In this document: piece after piece, positions 8,320 to 14,007 of the stretch | Layout: each line of letters starts with the position of its first letter | How positions within the stretch are numbered: position 1 is the stretch's first letter | From: Rickettsiaceae bacterium | GTDB lineage: Bacteria > Pseudomonadota > Alphaproteobacteria > Rickettsiales > Rickettsiaceae | Direction of reading: 5' to 3' | Length of the DNA: 17,742 bases | Assembly: GCA_028372485.1 (NCBI GenBank) | Contig: JAOMYS010000007.1 | Coordinates: 1-17,742 of the forward strand | Notes under the pieces: generated by a model | The model's input: only the letters and a program-made list of their open reading frames with translations | Databases searched by the model: none | Told to the model about the DNA's origin: nothing | Made by a program: the position numbers and the translations under genes

Positions 8320-8360
8320 TACTTGATCAAGTAAATTATAGGTGCATAATATAACCTATA
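8320..8360 (+). promoter_or_regulatory. Candidate promoter with two overlapping dyads
   Basis: Upstream of the gene at 8385, TTGATC (8323-8328) and CATAAT (8345-8350) are spaced 16 bases apart, a plausible sigma-70-type pair. The -35 lies inside a perfect 14-bp palindrome TACTTGATCAAGTA (8320-8333). The -10 lies inside a second inverted repeat, TATAGGT (8337-8343) and ACCTATA (8354-8360). This arrangement would suit one or two operators. The region also separates divergent gapR, so either gene could be the target. Prediction by eye only. Confidence 0.45.
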
Positions 8361-8384
8361 GTTTAATTCTATCCACAAAGTGTA

Positions 8385-8967
8385 ATGCTTAATAATACTA
8401 TATATGTACAGGGTGCAGGCATTGTTTTAATGCTACTGTACTTATTTTTGTTTTATCAGTTGATCAAAAGAAAGCAAAAGCTAGATGATAAAAATATAGA
8501 AGCAATGAAGTTCTATTTAGACAATCAATTTATCTGTAGAAAATTAACGGAAAACCTTCTTGTGACTGATGCTAATATTTTTTGCGCAAGGCTACTAGAT
8601 GAAATAAAAGAGTATTATAATAGATGAAATAAAAGAGTATTATAATTTGCAAGATATCATTGTCGTTGACAGTATAGATACAGTAATAGACGAATATAGA
8701 ATAACAGCACTTAGATCTGCTGTTATTAATTTCCTCAAAGAAAATGAATACAGAATCATTCATACAAGAATTGATCATAGATTATCAAAGCTCAATGCAT
8801 TCTTACTAAAGAATAATTACGTATTGTACATCTCAAAACTCTCGGAAATAAGAGAGAGTGATGGGTTTGTAATATGCATTGAATCTTCTCCATCACTACT
8901 TAGTCGGCATGAAATAGATACGTTGAATAATTGCATTAACTTATTAAAGGCAAGATTATTTTACTGA
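8385..8967 (+). pseudogene. Membrane-anchored protein of unknown function, frameshifted by a 25-bp tandem duplication
   Basis: Two open frames read as one interrupted gene. The first (8385-8627) has an N-terminal membrane span (about residues 9-27, GAGIVLMLLYLFLFYQLI), then a basic stretch and helices, and stops shortly after IKEYYN. The second opens at a TTG (8647) with LQDIIVVDSIDTVIDEY and runs to 8967. The break is a perfect 25-base tandem copy (8596-8620 and 8621-8645). Removing one copy joins IKEYYN to LQDIIVVD in frame and restores a single 185-residue protein. The rebuilt protein has one N-terminal anchor and a cytoplasmic alpha/beta-looking domain. The strand YVLYISKLSE and the segment DGFVICIESS give it a faintly GAF-like look, but I do not recognise the family. 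The downstream frame is still open for 107 codons, so the break looks recent, reversible, or an assembly error. Confidence 0.8.
8596..8645 (+). repeat. Perfect 25-bp tandem duplication
   Basis: The unit beginning TAGATGAAATAAAAGAG and ending TATTATAA occurs twice with no gap and no mismatch (8596-8620, 8621-8645). Because 25 is not a multiple of three, the second copy throws the reading frame into a TGA at 8625-8627. Such repeats can expand and contract by replication slippage. Confidence 0.97.
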
Positions 8968-9008
8968 TTTTTTAGATTTAATAGGATACTTGCAAATTAC
9001 TACAAGCA

Positions 9009-9053
9009 TAGAGATCTCGTATAACTCGTAGAGAACTCGCATGCGAGATGACA
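9009..9053. repeat. Interspersed palindromic repeat, second copy
   Basis: Bases 9009-9028 are identical to 82-101. The following part contains a perfect 12-bp palindrome CTCGCATGCGAG (9036-9047) and the tag GATGACA, matching the layout of the left-spacer element (CTCGTTTACGAG, then GATGACA). The stem bases differ between the copies but remain complementary, which suggests that the hairpin itself is conserved. Confidence 0.75.
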
Positions 9054-9150
9054 AGTTGAAGGAATTTTCGCATAGAACACTTAGATCTACGCTGATGATA
9101 TAAGGGTTTTTTGAGATGCTCAACAGCTACGTGGACAACAACGCTACTCA

Positions 9151-9209
9151 GAGTTCCGTAAGCGAGCTTTTTAGTGAGCTATACGGAATCTCTTAATTTT
9201 GTAGAGTCA
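9151..9209. repeat. Imperfect hairpin repeat related to the left spacer
   Basis: Arms GAGTTCCGTA (9151-9160) and TACGGAATCTC (9182-9192) pair with one bulge. The 3' arm region GAGCTATACGGAATCTC (9176-9192) and the following GTAGAGTCA (9201-9209) recur at 40-56 and 61-69. In the left spacer this block precedes the 20-base shared block, whereas here it follows it, so the modules are shuffled. The rest of the spacer from 8968 to 9237 shows no gene. By position the hairpin could also terminate the gene ending at 9238. Confidence 0.65.
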
Positions 9210-9237
9210 ACCTAATATTCACACATCTTACTCCTTC

Positions 9238-9564
9238 TTACTTCTGTTCATCCTCATGAGAAGAAATTTTCTCTTTGTCTAGTAGACCAGAACATACTGT
9301 TTTTATCTTACCAAGATCATTTTCTTTATTAAGATCTATAAGCAATTTTATACATTCGTTATAAGGATGAGGCGGTGTGACCACGTTATTATCCTCCGTA
9401 ACTTTTACAAATGTTTGAGACATACTCTGTGCCATAGTCTGCGCCATGCTTTCAGATGTTTTGGAGATATTATTTGCCACGTTATCCATCTTTGATACTA
9501 CATAAGCAATTACAATTAGTGCCAGGGCTGCTAAAAGCATCAGTAATTTATTAGTTTGTTCCAT
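9238..9564 (-). CDS. Small single-span membrane protein of unknown function
   Basis: A 108-residue protein that I do not recognise. Residues 6-25 (KLLMLLAALALIVIAYVV) form one membrane span with the short N-terminus probably inside. A Ser/Met/Gln-rich amphipathic run follows (SESMAQTMAQSMSQTF, residues 38-53), then a Pro-containing linker (VTPPHPYNE) and a charged helical tail with two cysteines, ending SSHEDEQK. A strong ribosome site (AGAGGA, 5 bases before the ATG at 9564) supports it as a real gene. It begins 35 bases after the glycosyltransferase stop on the same strand, so the two are likely cotranscribed. A role with an envelope process is possible but not shown. Confidence 0.75.
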   Translation of the reverse strand: MEQTNKLLMLLAALALIVIAYVVSKMDNVANNISKTSESMAQTMAQSMSQTFVKVTEDNNVVTPPHPYNECIKLLIDLNKENDLGKIKTVCSGLLDKEKISSHEDEQK

Positions 9565-9599
9565 TTGTTCCTCTATTTATTAACTATTAAATTTACAGA

Positions 9600-10763
9600 T
9601 TATTCAGAATGCTGCATCGCTTTATCATATATAGATAATGTTTTTTCTAGCATCAAGTTCAAAGAAAACTTAGTTCTTACATCTTTCCTTGCTGTAGTTG
9701 TAATTTTCTTTGCATCAGGAGAACCTAATATAGATAAAGCATGTTCTATTTTTTGTGCAAGTTCATAACTATTATTTGGAGATACATGAAAACCACTAAT
9801 GCCATCCTTGATAGTCTCAGATGCTCCGCCAATATTTGTAGCAATCACTATTTTTTCCATCGATTGTGCTTCAATGATAGTCCTGCCAAATGCTTCTGGT
9901 TCAATCGAGGTAGAAATTACAATATCAGAAATCCCATATAAACCTACCACATTTGGCTCGTTACCAAATAGCTGTACTCGATCTTGCATTTTATATTTAC
10001 GAATTTTATCACGAATACTTATTACATAAGATGGATGCTTAGCTAAGTCACCAGCCATAATGCAATAAAAATTTAAGTGTTTTATTTTTGCAAGAGCATC
10101 AACCAACACTAAATGTCCTTTCCATCTTGTCATTCTAGATGGCAAAAGTAATACAGGAGCGTCTTGTGGAATTTTATACTTCTTTTTTAAGTCTGCAATT
10201 AAATCGTCCGATAGATGTTTTTTAGAGAAATCATCATGATTCACGCCACGATGAATCACTGTAATTTTTTTCTTATCGATCTTATAATTATTTATTATGT
10301 GTTGTTTTACAAAATTAGAGACGGCAATCACTCTATGTCCTTCAGTCATAACGCTGTTATATAGCTTTTTAAGATAATTGTTAAAGTTATATATACCATG
10401 AAATGTAGTTATCAAACATGCAGATGTAAGTTTTGCAGCTATATAGCAGCTCCATGCTGGTGCTCTAGATCTTGCATGAACAATATTCACATCATGACTG
10501 CGTATTACATCTGCAATCCGCTTTGCATTCAAAAGAATTGTGATAGGATTTTTGCTAGCAACATTCATAGTGATATGAGTAGAACCATGCTTAACAAGAG
10601 AATCAACTAGAGGACCACCAGCAGAAACCACTATAGAATTATTACCAGATTCTACCACCTTCTTTGCTATTTCCAGAGTTCCCCTTTCTACGCCACCTGA
10701 TATGAGGGCTGGAACAACTTGCAGAATTGTTTTTTTATGATATTTTGTTTTATCTACGTCCAT
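9600..10763 (-). CDS. Glycosyltransferase family 4 protein
   Basis: A 387-residue GT-B fold, retaining sugar transferase. The N-terminal acceptor domain opens with KTILQVVPALISGGVERGTLEIAKK, where the GGVERG loop is typical of GT4. It continues with VNIVHARSRAPAW, ITTFHGIYN and VIAVSNFVKQHI. The donor domain has LLLPSRMTRWKGH (R210, K215, phosphate contacts), FGNEPNVVGLYGISDIVIS, and the EX7E motif in EPEAFGRTIIEAQ (E290 and E298), followed by NIGGASETIKDGISGF. No membrane span is evident, so it likely works at the cytoplasmic membrane face on a lipid-linked or LPS acceptor. The donor sugar cannot be read from sequence. The start at 10763 is only 22 bases from the divergent hydrolase start. 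Confidence 0.9.
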   Translation of the reverse strand: MDVDKTKYHKKTILQVVPALISGGVERGTLEIAKKVVESGNNSIVVSAGGPLVDSLVKHGSTHITMNVASKNPITILLNAKRIADVIRSHDVNIVHARSRAPAWSCYIAAKLTSACLITTFHGIYNFNNYLKKLYNSVMTEGHRVIAVSNFVKQHIINNYKIDKKKITVIHRGVNHDDFSKKHLSDDLIADLKKKYKIPQDAPVLLLPSRMTRWKGHLVLVDALAKIKHLNFYCIMAGDLAKHPSYVISIRDKIRKYKMQDRVQLFGNEPNVVGLYGISDIVISTSIEPEAFGRTIIEAQSMEKIVIATNIGGASETIKDGISGFHVSPNNSYELAQKIEHALSILGSPDAKKITTTARKDVRTKFSLNLMLEKTLSIYDKAMQHSE

Positions 10764-10785
10764 AGACTATTTTAAAGTAAGAAAC

Positions 10786-11553
10786 ATGAATATCTTATAT
10801 ACTAAAAATCAAGAAAAGTCCATTGCATATAACAAGTTCGTTACAACAAACGAAAAAGATACCTATATAATTTTCCATCATGGGTTGATGTCTAACATGA
10901 AAGGCAAAAAATCTATGTATATTGAAAATTACTGCAAGAAGCAAAATTATAATTTTATAAGATTTGATAATTTCGGTCATGGAGAATCATCAGGAAAACT
11001 GACAGAGCAGAACATCAGTAGTTGGGTGGAAGGTTTAGATATAGTGATCGATAATCTTACAGGAGATGCAAAAGTGATTCTTATAGGATCAAGCATGGGT
11101 GGATGGGTTACAATGTTAAACGCCATTAAACGTGATTCTAGTAAAAAAATAATGGGAATTATAGGGCTTTCACCAGCATTGGATTTTACCAAAGAATTGG
11201 TGTGGGACAAACTGACTAAGAGTCAACAGAACACTCTAAAAGAGCAAAAAATTTGTGAATTAAAAAGTACAAATCCAGAATGTGCTGAGCTTTACCCAAT
11301 CAGTTACGACTTGATTACAAATGGAAAAGAACATTTATTGCTTCAAGATACTATTAAAATTACTTGTCCTGTGCATTTGATACATGGGATGCAGGATATA
11401 GATGTACCACACACTATCTCTGAAAGAACTATGGAGAAAATAACAAGCAATAGAGCGGTACTAAAGCTTATTAAAGATGCTGATCATAGGCTCTCAAGAG
11501 AAGAAGATTTTCATATCATTTGCAACTCTATAGAAGAGATAATATCAAATTAG
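10786..11553 (+). CDS. Alpha/beta hydrolase resembling ABHD10
   Basis: A 255-residue serine hydrolase. The oxyanion region is IIFHHGLMSNMKGKKSMYIE, the HG-x-x-S-x-M-x-G-x-K pattern I associate with the mitochondrial ABHD10 family. The nucleophile elbow is GSSMGGW (S103). The acid is D204 in HGMQDIDVP, and the catalytic His is H234 in DADHRLSREED. FDNFGHGESSGK is the usual strand-4 loop. ABHD10 has been reported as an S-depalmitoylase and as an acyl-glucuronide hydrolase; the bacterial substrate is unknown. No signal peptide, so cytoplasmic. It has no obvious partner, diverging from the glycosyltransferase gene, and its 3' end forms one arm of a long inverted repeat (11513-11578). Fold and triad are firm; the ABHD10 likeness is from remembered motifs. 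Confidence 0.88.
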   Translation: MNILYTKNQEKSIAYNKFVTTNEKDTYIIFHHGLMSNMKGKKSMYIENYCKKQNYNFIRFDNFGHGESSGKLTEQNISSWVEGLDIVIDNLTGDAKVILIGSSMGGWVTMLNAIKRDSSKKIMGIIGLSPALDFTKELVWDKLTKSQQNTLKEQKICELKSTNPECAELYPISYDLITNGKEHLLLQDTIKITCPVHLIHGMQDIDVPHTISERTMEKITSNRAVLKLIKDADHRLSREEDFHIICNSIEEIISN

Positions 11554-11578
11554 ATTGATACGTAGTTGCAAATGATAT
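11513..11578 (+). repeat. 15-bp perfect inverted repeat straddling the hydrolase stop codon
   Basis: ATATCATTTGCAACT (11513-11527, inside the hydrolase coding end) pairs perfectly with 11564-11578, beyond the stop at 11551-11553, leaving a 36-base loop. A 3'-end RNA stem could protect or terminate the transcript. There is no T-run directly after it, so I list it as a repeat rather than a terminator. Confidence 0.6.
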
Positions 11579-11644
11579 AATATGTTTCTATTAACAAGAT
11601 AGCATATTAATTAAAAGTTTTTGAGAATTTTTAATAATATTTAT

Positions 11645-11660
11645 AGGATTATATAATCCT
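11645..11660. repeat. Perfect 16-bp palindrome AGGATTATATAATCCT
   Basis: An uninterrupted self-complementary 16-mer in the 11554-11903 spacer. It contains TATAAT (11652-11657) and lies about 30 bases before the small ORF at 11690. It could be an operator over a -10 element or just part of a hairpin; no good -35 is placed correctly. Confidence 0.5.
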
Positions 11661-11689
11661 TATTCTGATATTGTTTGGTGGTGGTAAAG

Positions 11690-11882
11690 ATGCTTAATAA
11701 TCCTTTTATGTACCTAATTCCTTTGCATCGTCATATGGATATCTATTATTCTGCTTACAAAACATTCAAACCATTATGAAACCATTGGTACAGAAGCGTC
11801 AGAGTCTGATTTATCTGGTGATAGTATAAATTATGACGACTTTAACGATAAACACTGTTTTAACACTAATATTTTTACATAA
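11690..11882 (+). pseudogene. Possible small membrane protein broken by a one-base frameshift
   Basis: An ATG at 11690 preceded by a G-rich stretch (GGTGGTGGTAAAG) opens MLNNPFMYLIPL and then ends after 29 codons. In another frame the DNA from 11718 to 11882 is open and reads CIVIWISIILLTKHSNHYET followed by IGTEASESDLSGDSINYDDFNDK and a short tail to TAA. That frame has no ATG, GTG or TTG after its upstream stop. Dropping one T from the TTT at 11722-11724 joins the halves into a roughly 60-residue protein: N-terminal hydrophobic span, then an acidic, Ser/Asp-rich tail. The span-plus-acidic-tail pattern across the joint is what suggests a real gene. No family recognised; this could be chance. 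Confidence 0.4.
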
Positions 11883-11883
11883 A

Positions 11884-11913
11884 GTTAGTTAAGAGATATC
11901 AACTTAACTTAAC
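11884..11913. terminator. Stem-loop at the 3' end of recO
   Basis: AGTTAAG (11887-11893) pairs with CTTAACT (11903-11909) across a 9-base loop, extended by GTT/AAC beyond a single bulged T (10 pairs in all). It overlaps the recO stop codon (11904-11906) in the gap facing the small ORF, as expected for a convergent terminator. No strong T-tract. Confidence 0.45.
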
Positions 11914-12623
11914 ACGTGTTCTCTAAACGTCAAACGTGCATCTGGCGAAGGCTTGTTTATGAATATATATCTATCAAGAAAATATGAAGTGAGGTCAAAT
12001 GCACTTCTTAGATCATCTATTTGAATATCACCCATTGTTTTTTGATAATCTCTTATTAAAAATTTCGGCAATTTTAGCAATTTATCCTTATATTGCTCTC
12101 CTGCTTGCTTTGAAACAGCGCATGCAGATTTTGGTGAAACATAGCATAATTCCTCTTTTTTACCACTCGCAACACATTCTTGTAATTGCATCTTATAGCC
12201 AGCTTCAGCAAGTATATCAATTTCCAGCTCCATATATTTCTTGATAGAAAATTCTGATTTTAGCTCTTGCAAAAAGGATAATAAAGTTGGAAACAAATTA
12301 TTATGAGGTTCTCTTTCACAAAATGCCATTTTAAGAATGGCTACAATTGAGTTAAATGCATAAAGCTTTGTTTTATCCATAATTATATGAGCATTATATG
12401 ATTCAACCGGCTCTATCTTAAAAGAGCCTATATGCTCATGAAGCCTTGCACTCCAGCAGAAATCAACTAAATTTCCTTCTAATAAGTTACAATTATCTTT
12501 TTTACTAAATTGTTTTGATACTCCAGAATATATGCCATTATTTTCGGAGAATATAGTTACTATACTACTCCGCTCTTTTAATTCTCTTTTGGAGATTATT
12601 ATTCCTCGGTCACGAAAATTCAT
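11904..12623 (-). CDS. recO: DNA repair protein RecO
   Basis: A 239-residue RecF-pathway mediator that anneals complementary strands and helps load RecA onto SSB-coated DNA. The N-terminal OB fold begins MNFRDRGIIISKRELKERSSIVTIFSENNGIYSGVSKQ in two stretches, matching the usual RecO opening (DxGIILxxRxxxExSxIVTxFTxxxGxxxGxxKG). The helical domain follows with YMELEIDILAEAGYKMQL. Cysteines in ECVASGKKEELCYVSPKSACAVS partly preserve the zinc-site spacing found in other RecO proteins. Normal length. It diverges from the solute-binding protein gene across about 42 bases. Confidence 0.9.
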   Translation of the reverse strand: MNFRDRGIIISKRELKERSSIVTIFSENNGIYSGVSKQFSKKDNCNLLEGNLVDFCWSARLHEHIGSFKIEPVESYNAHIIMDKTKLYAFNSIVAILKMAFCEREPHNNLFPTLLSFLQELKSEFSIKKYMELEIDILAEAGYKMQLQECVASGKKEELCYVSPKSACAVSKQAGEQYKDKLLKLPKFLIRDYQKTMGDIQIDDLRSAFDLTSYFLDRYIFINKPSPDARLTFREHVLS

Positions 12624-12665
12624 ATATCATTAAATTATTAGATTCTTTGCATTTTGGACCATATT

Positions 12666-13448
12666 ATGAAGATAATCAAATTCATTTTTCTGCTAATGGC
12701 ACTGGCTATTACAACATCTGGTACATCATATGCTCATAAAGACAGAAAAAAATTAATCATAGCTGGTGATTATTGGTGTCCTTATAACTGCTTGCCAAAT
12801 AGCAAATCCCCTGGATATGCAGTCGAGCTTACAAGAGAGGCGTTAGATATGTACAACATAGATGTCGAGTATCAGATGATGCCGTGGTATCAAGCTACTG
12901 CAATGCTTAAGAAGGGTAAAATAGATGGTGTAATAGGAGTAAGTGATCCTAATGATGCAATGTTAACGACAGAATTTCCTTTCGGTTATAGTGTAATTAA
13001 CGCATTTACAAGATCTGATAGCAACTGGATATATGATGGTATTGATTCATTAAAAAATAAGAAGCTTGGAATTATTGCAGACTATGTAGTAGATGAATTT
13101 ATTGCCCATTATTTTGGTATTTATTATGTAAGAAATCCCGATAAATTTGTAGTGGAAATGGGCGCAAGTGCTGTTGCTGCTTCTGTAAAAAATTTGATAA
13201 ATGGAAAAAGCGATATATATATTGAGGATAAGTTAGTTGCAGAGCATTATATTAACAAAAATAATCTATCGGAATTGATTAGAAATGCAGGGGCGGTAGG
13301 GTATAAGAAAAAACCTCTATATATTGCATTCTCGTCTAATACACCTAATATAAAACAATATATTCAGTATTTGGAAGACGGCATCTCTTCTCTTAAAGTT
13401 ACTGGCGAATATGATGATTTAAGAGCAAAATATCAAATGGATAAATAA
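12666..13448 (+). CDS. Periplasmic solute-binding protein (SBP family 3 type), orphan
   Basis: A 260-residue exported protein. The signal peptide MKIIKFIFLLMALAITTSG, then TSYA, is followed by a likely cut before HKDRKK. The mature part has the family-3 binding fold: LIIAGDYWCPYNCLP, GYAVELTREALDMYNIDVEYQMMPWYQATAMLKKGKIDGVIG in consecutive stretches, FPFGYSVINAF, LKNKKLGIIADYVVDEFIAHY and the closing YLEDGISSLKVTGEYDDLRAKY. The ATG at 12666 is chosen because it begins the signal peptide directly; a TTG four codons earlier (12654) is less likely. Family members bind amino acids or other small polar solutes; the ligand is unknown. No permease or ATPase gene is adjacent, and its stop overlaps the next start by one base (TAATG). 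Confidence 0.85.
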   Translation: MKIIKFIFLLMALAITTSGTSYAHKDRKKLIIAGDYWCPYNCLPNSKSPGYAVELTREALDMYNIDVEYQMMPWYQATAMLKKGKIDGVIGVSDPNDAMLTTEFPFGYSVINAFTRSDSNWIYDGIDSLKNKKLGIIADYVVDEFIAHYFGIYYVRNPDKFVVEMGASAVAASVKNLINGKSDIYIEDKLVAEHYINKNNLSELIRNAGAVGYKKKPLYIAFSSNTPNIKQYIQYLEDGISSLKVTGEYDDLRAKYQMDK

Positions 13449-13966
13449 TGTATAGTCAAAATATAATTGGGTTTAAAGGGATAGAGCCCAAAATTCACAA
13501 AGAAGCATATGTTGCAAATGGTGCTATTATTGCAGCTGACGTCACAATAGGACGCAATGTGAGTGTATGGTTTAACTCAGTTTTAAGGGGAGACGTAGCG
13601 CCAATTATTGTTGAGGAAAACACTAATATTCAAGATGGTACTGTAATTCATACTTCAAGATTTAATGGTTCTACTCATATTGGTAAAAACGTAACAGTAG
13701 GGCATATGTCAATGCTGCATGCTTGTAGCATTGAAGATAACGCATTTATAGGAATGCAAGCACTCGTAATGGACAAAGCAGTGATAGAAGAATATGGATT
13801 TGTTGCTGCTGGTAGTCTTGTATCGCCTAGTAAAGTTGTACGAAAAAAAGAGCTTTGGGCAGGAAGGCCAGCAAAATTTATACGTATGGTTGCGGATGAA
13901 GAATTAGACTTTATGAAAGACAATATACAAAACTATATTGCTCTAGCTGCTGAATATAAATCATAG
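13448..13966 (+). CDS. Gamma-carbonic anhydrase family protein (YrdA/PaaY-like)
   Basis: A 172-residue left-handed beta-helix protein built of hexapeptide repeats. The signature residues are present: WFNSVLRGDV (R47, D49), NIQDGTVIHT with the first zinc ligand H68, and VGHMSMLHAC with H86 and H91, followed by GMQALVMDKAVIEEYGFVAAGSLV in two parts and the C-terminal GRPAKFIR. All three metal-binding His are kept, so metal binding as a homotrimer is likely. Many members of this cytoplasmic subgroup show weak or no carbonic anhydrase activity, so the reaction is uncertain. The start codon overlaps the solute-binding protein's stop (TAATG), implying translational coupling. Confidence 0.93.
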   Translation: MYSQNIIGFKGIEPKIHKEAYVANGAIIAADVTIGRNVSVWFNSVLRGDVAPIIVEENTNIQDGTVIHTSRFNGSTHIGKNVTVGHMSMLHACSIEDNAFIGMQALVMDKAVIEEYGFVAAGSLVSPSKVVRKKELWAGRPAKFIRMVADEELDFMKDNIQNYIALAAEYKS

Positions 13967-13973
13967 TCAATTT

Positions 13974-14001
13974 ACTTTGAATCAGTATGTCGTTCAGAAG
14001 T
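13974..14001. terminator. Weak stem-loop between convergent genes
   Basis: ACTTTGAA (13974-13981) pairs with TTCAGAAGT (13993-14001) with one bulge and an 11-base loop, in the 41-base gap between the gamma-carbonic anhydrase gene and the M48 protease gene. Placement suits a shared terminator; the stem is short and A/T-rich. Confidence 0.35.
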
Positions 14002-14007
14002 AGAATA

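Noticed and set aside
9741..10610. Plus-strand open frames over the glycosyltransferase gene
   Set aside because: Compositional shadows; the minus strand carries a complete GT4 protein with its EX7E motif.
10795..11210. Minus-strand open frames inside the hydrolase gene
   Set aside because: The plus-strand hydrolase has a complete catalytic triad; the antisense frames show no recognisable features.
11999..12244. 81-residue plus-strand frame over recO
   Set aside because: Antisense to RecO's helical domain; hydrophobic pattern is a by-product of the reverse complement.
13675..13923. Minus-strand frame over the gamma-carbonic anhydrase gene
   Set aside because: The hexapeptide-repeat protein on the plus strand explains the region fully.
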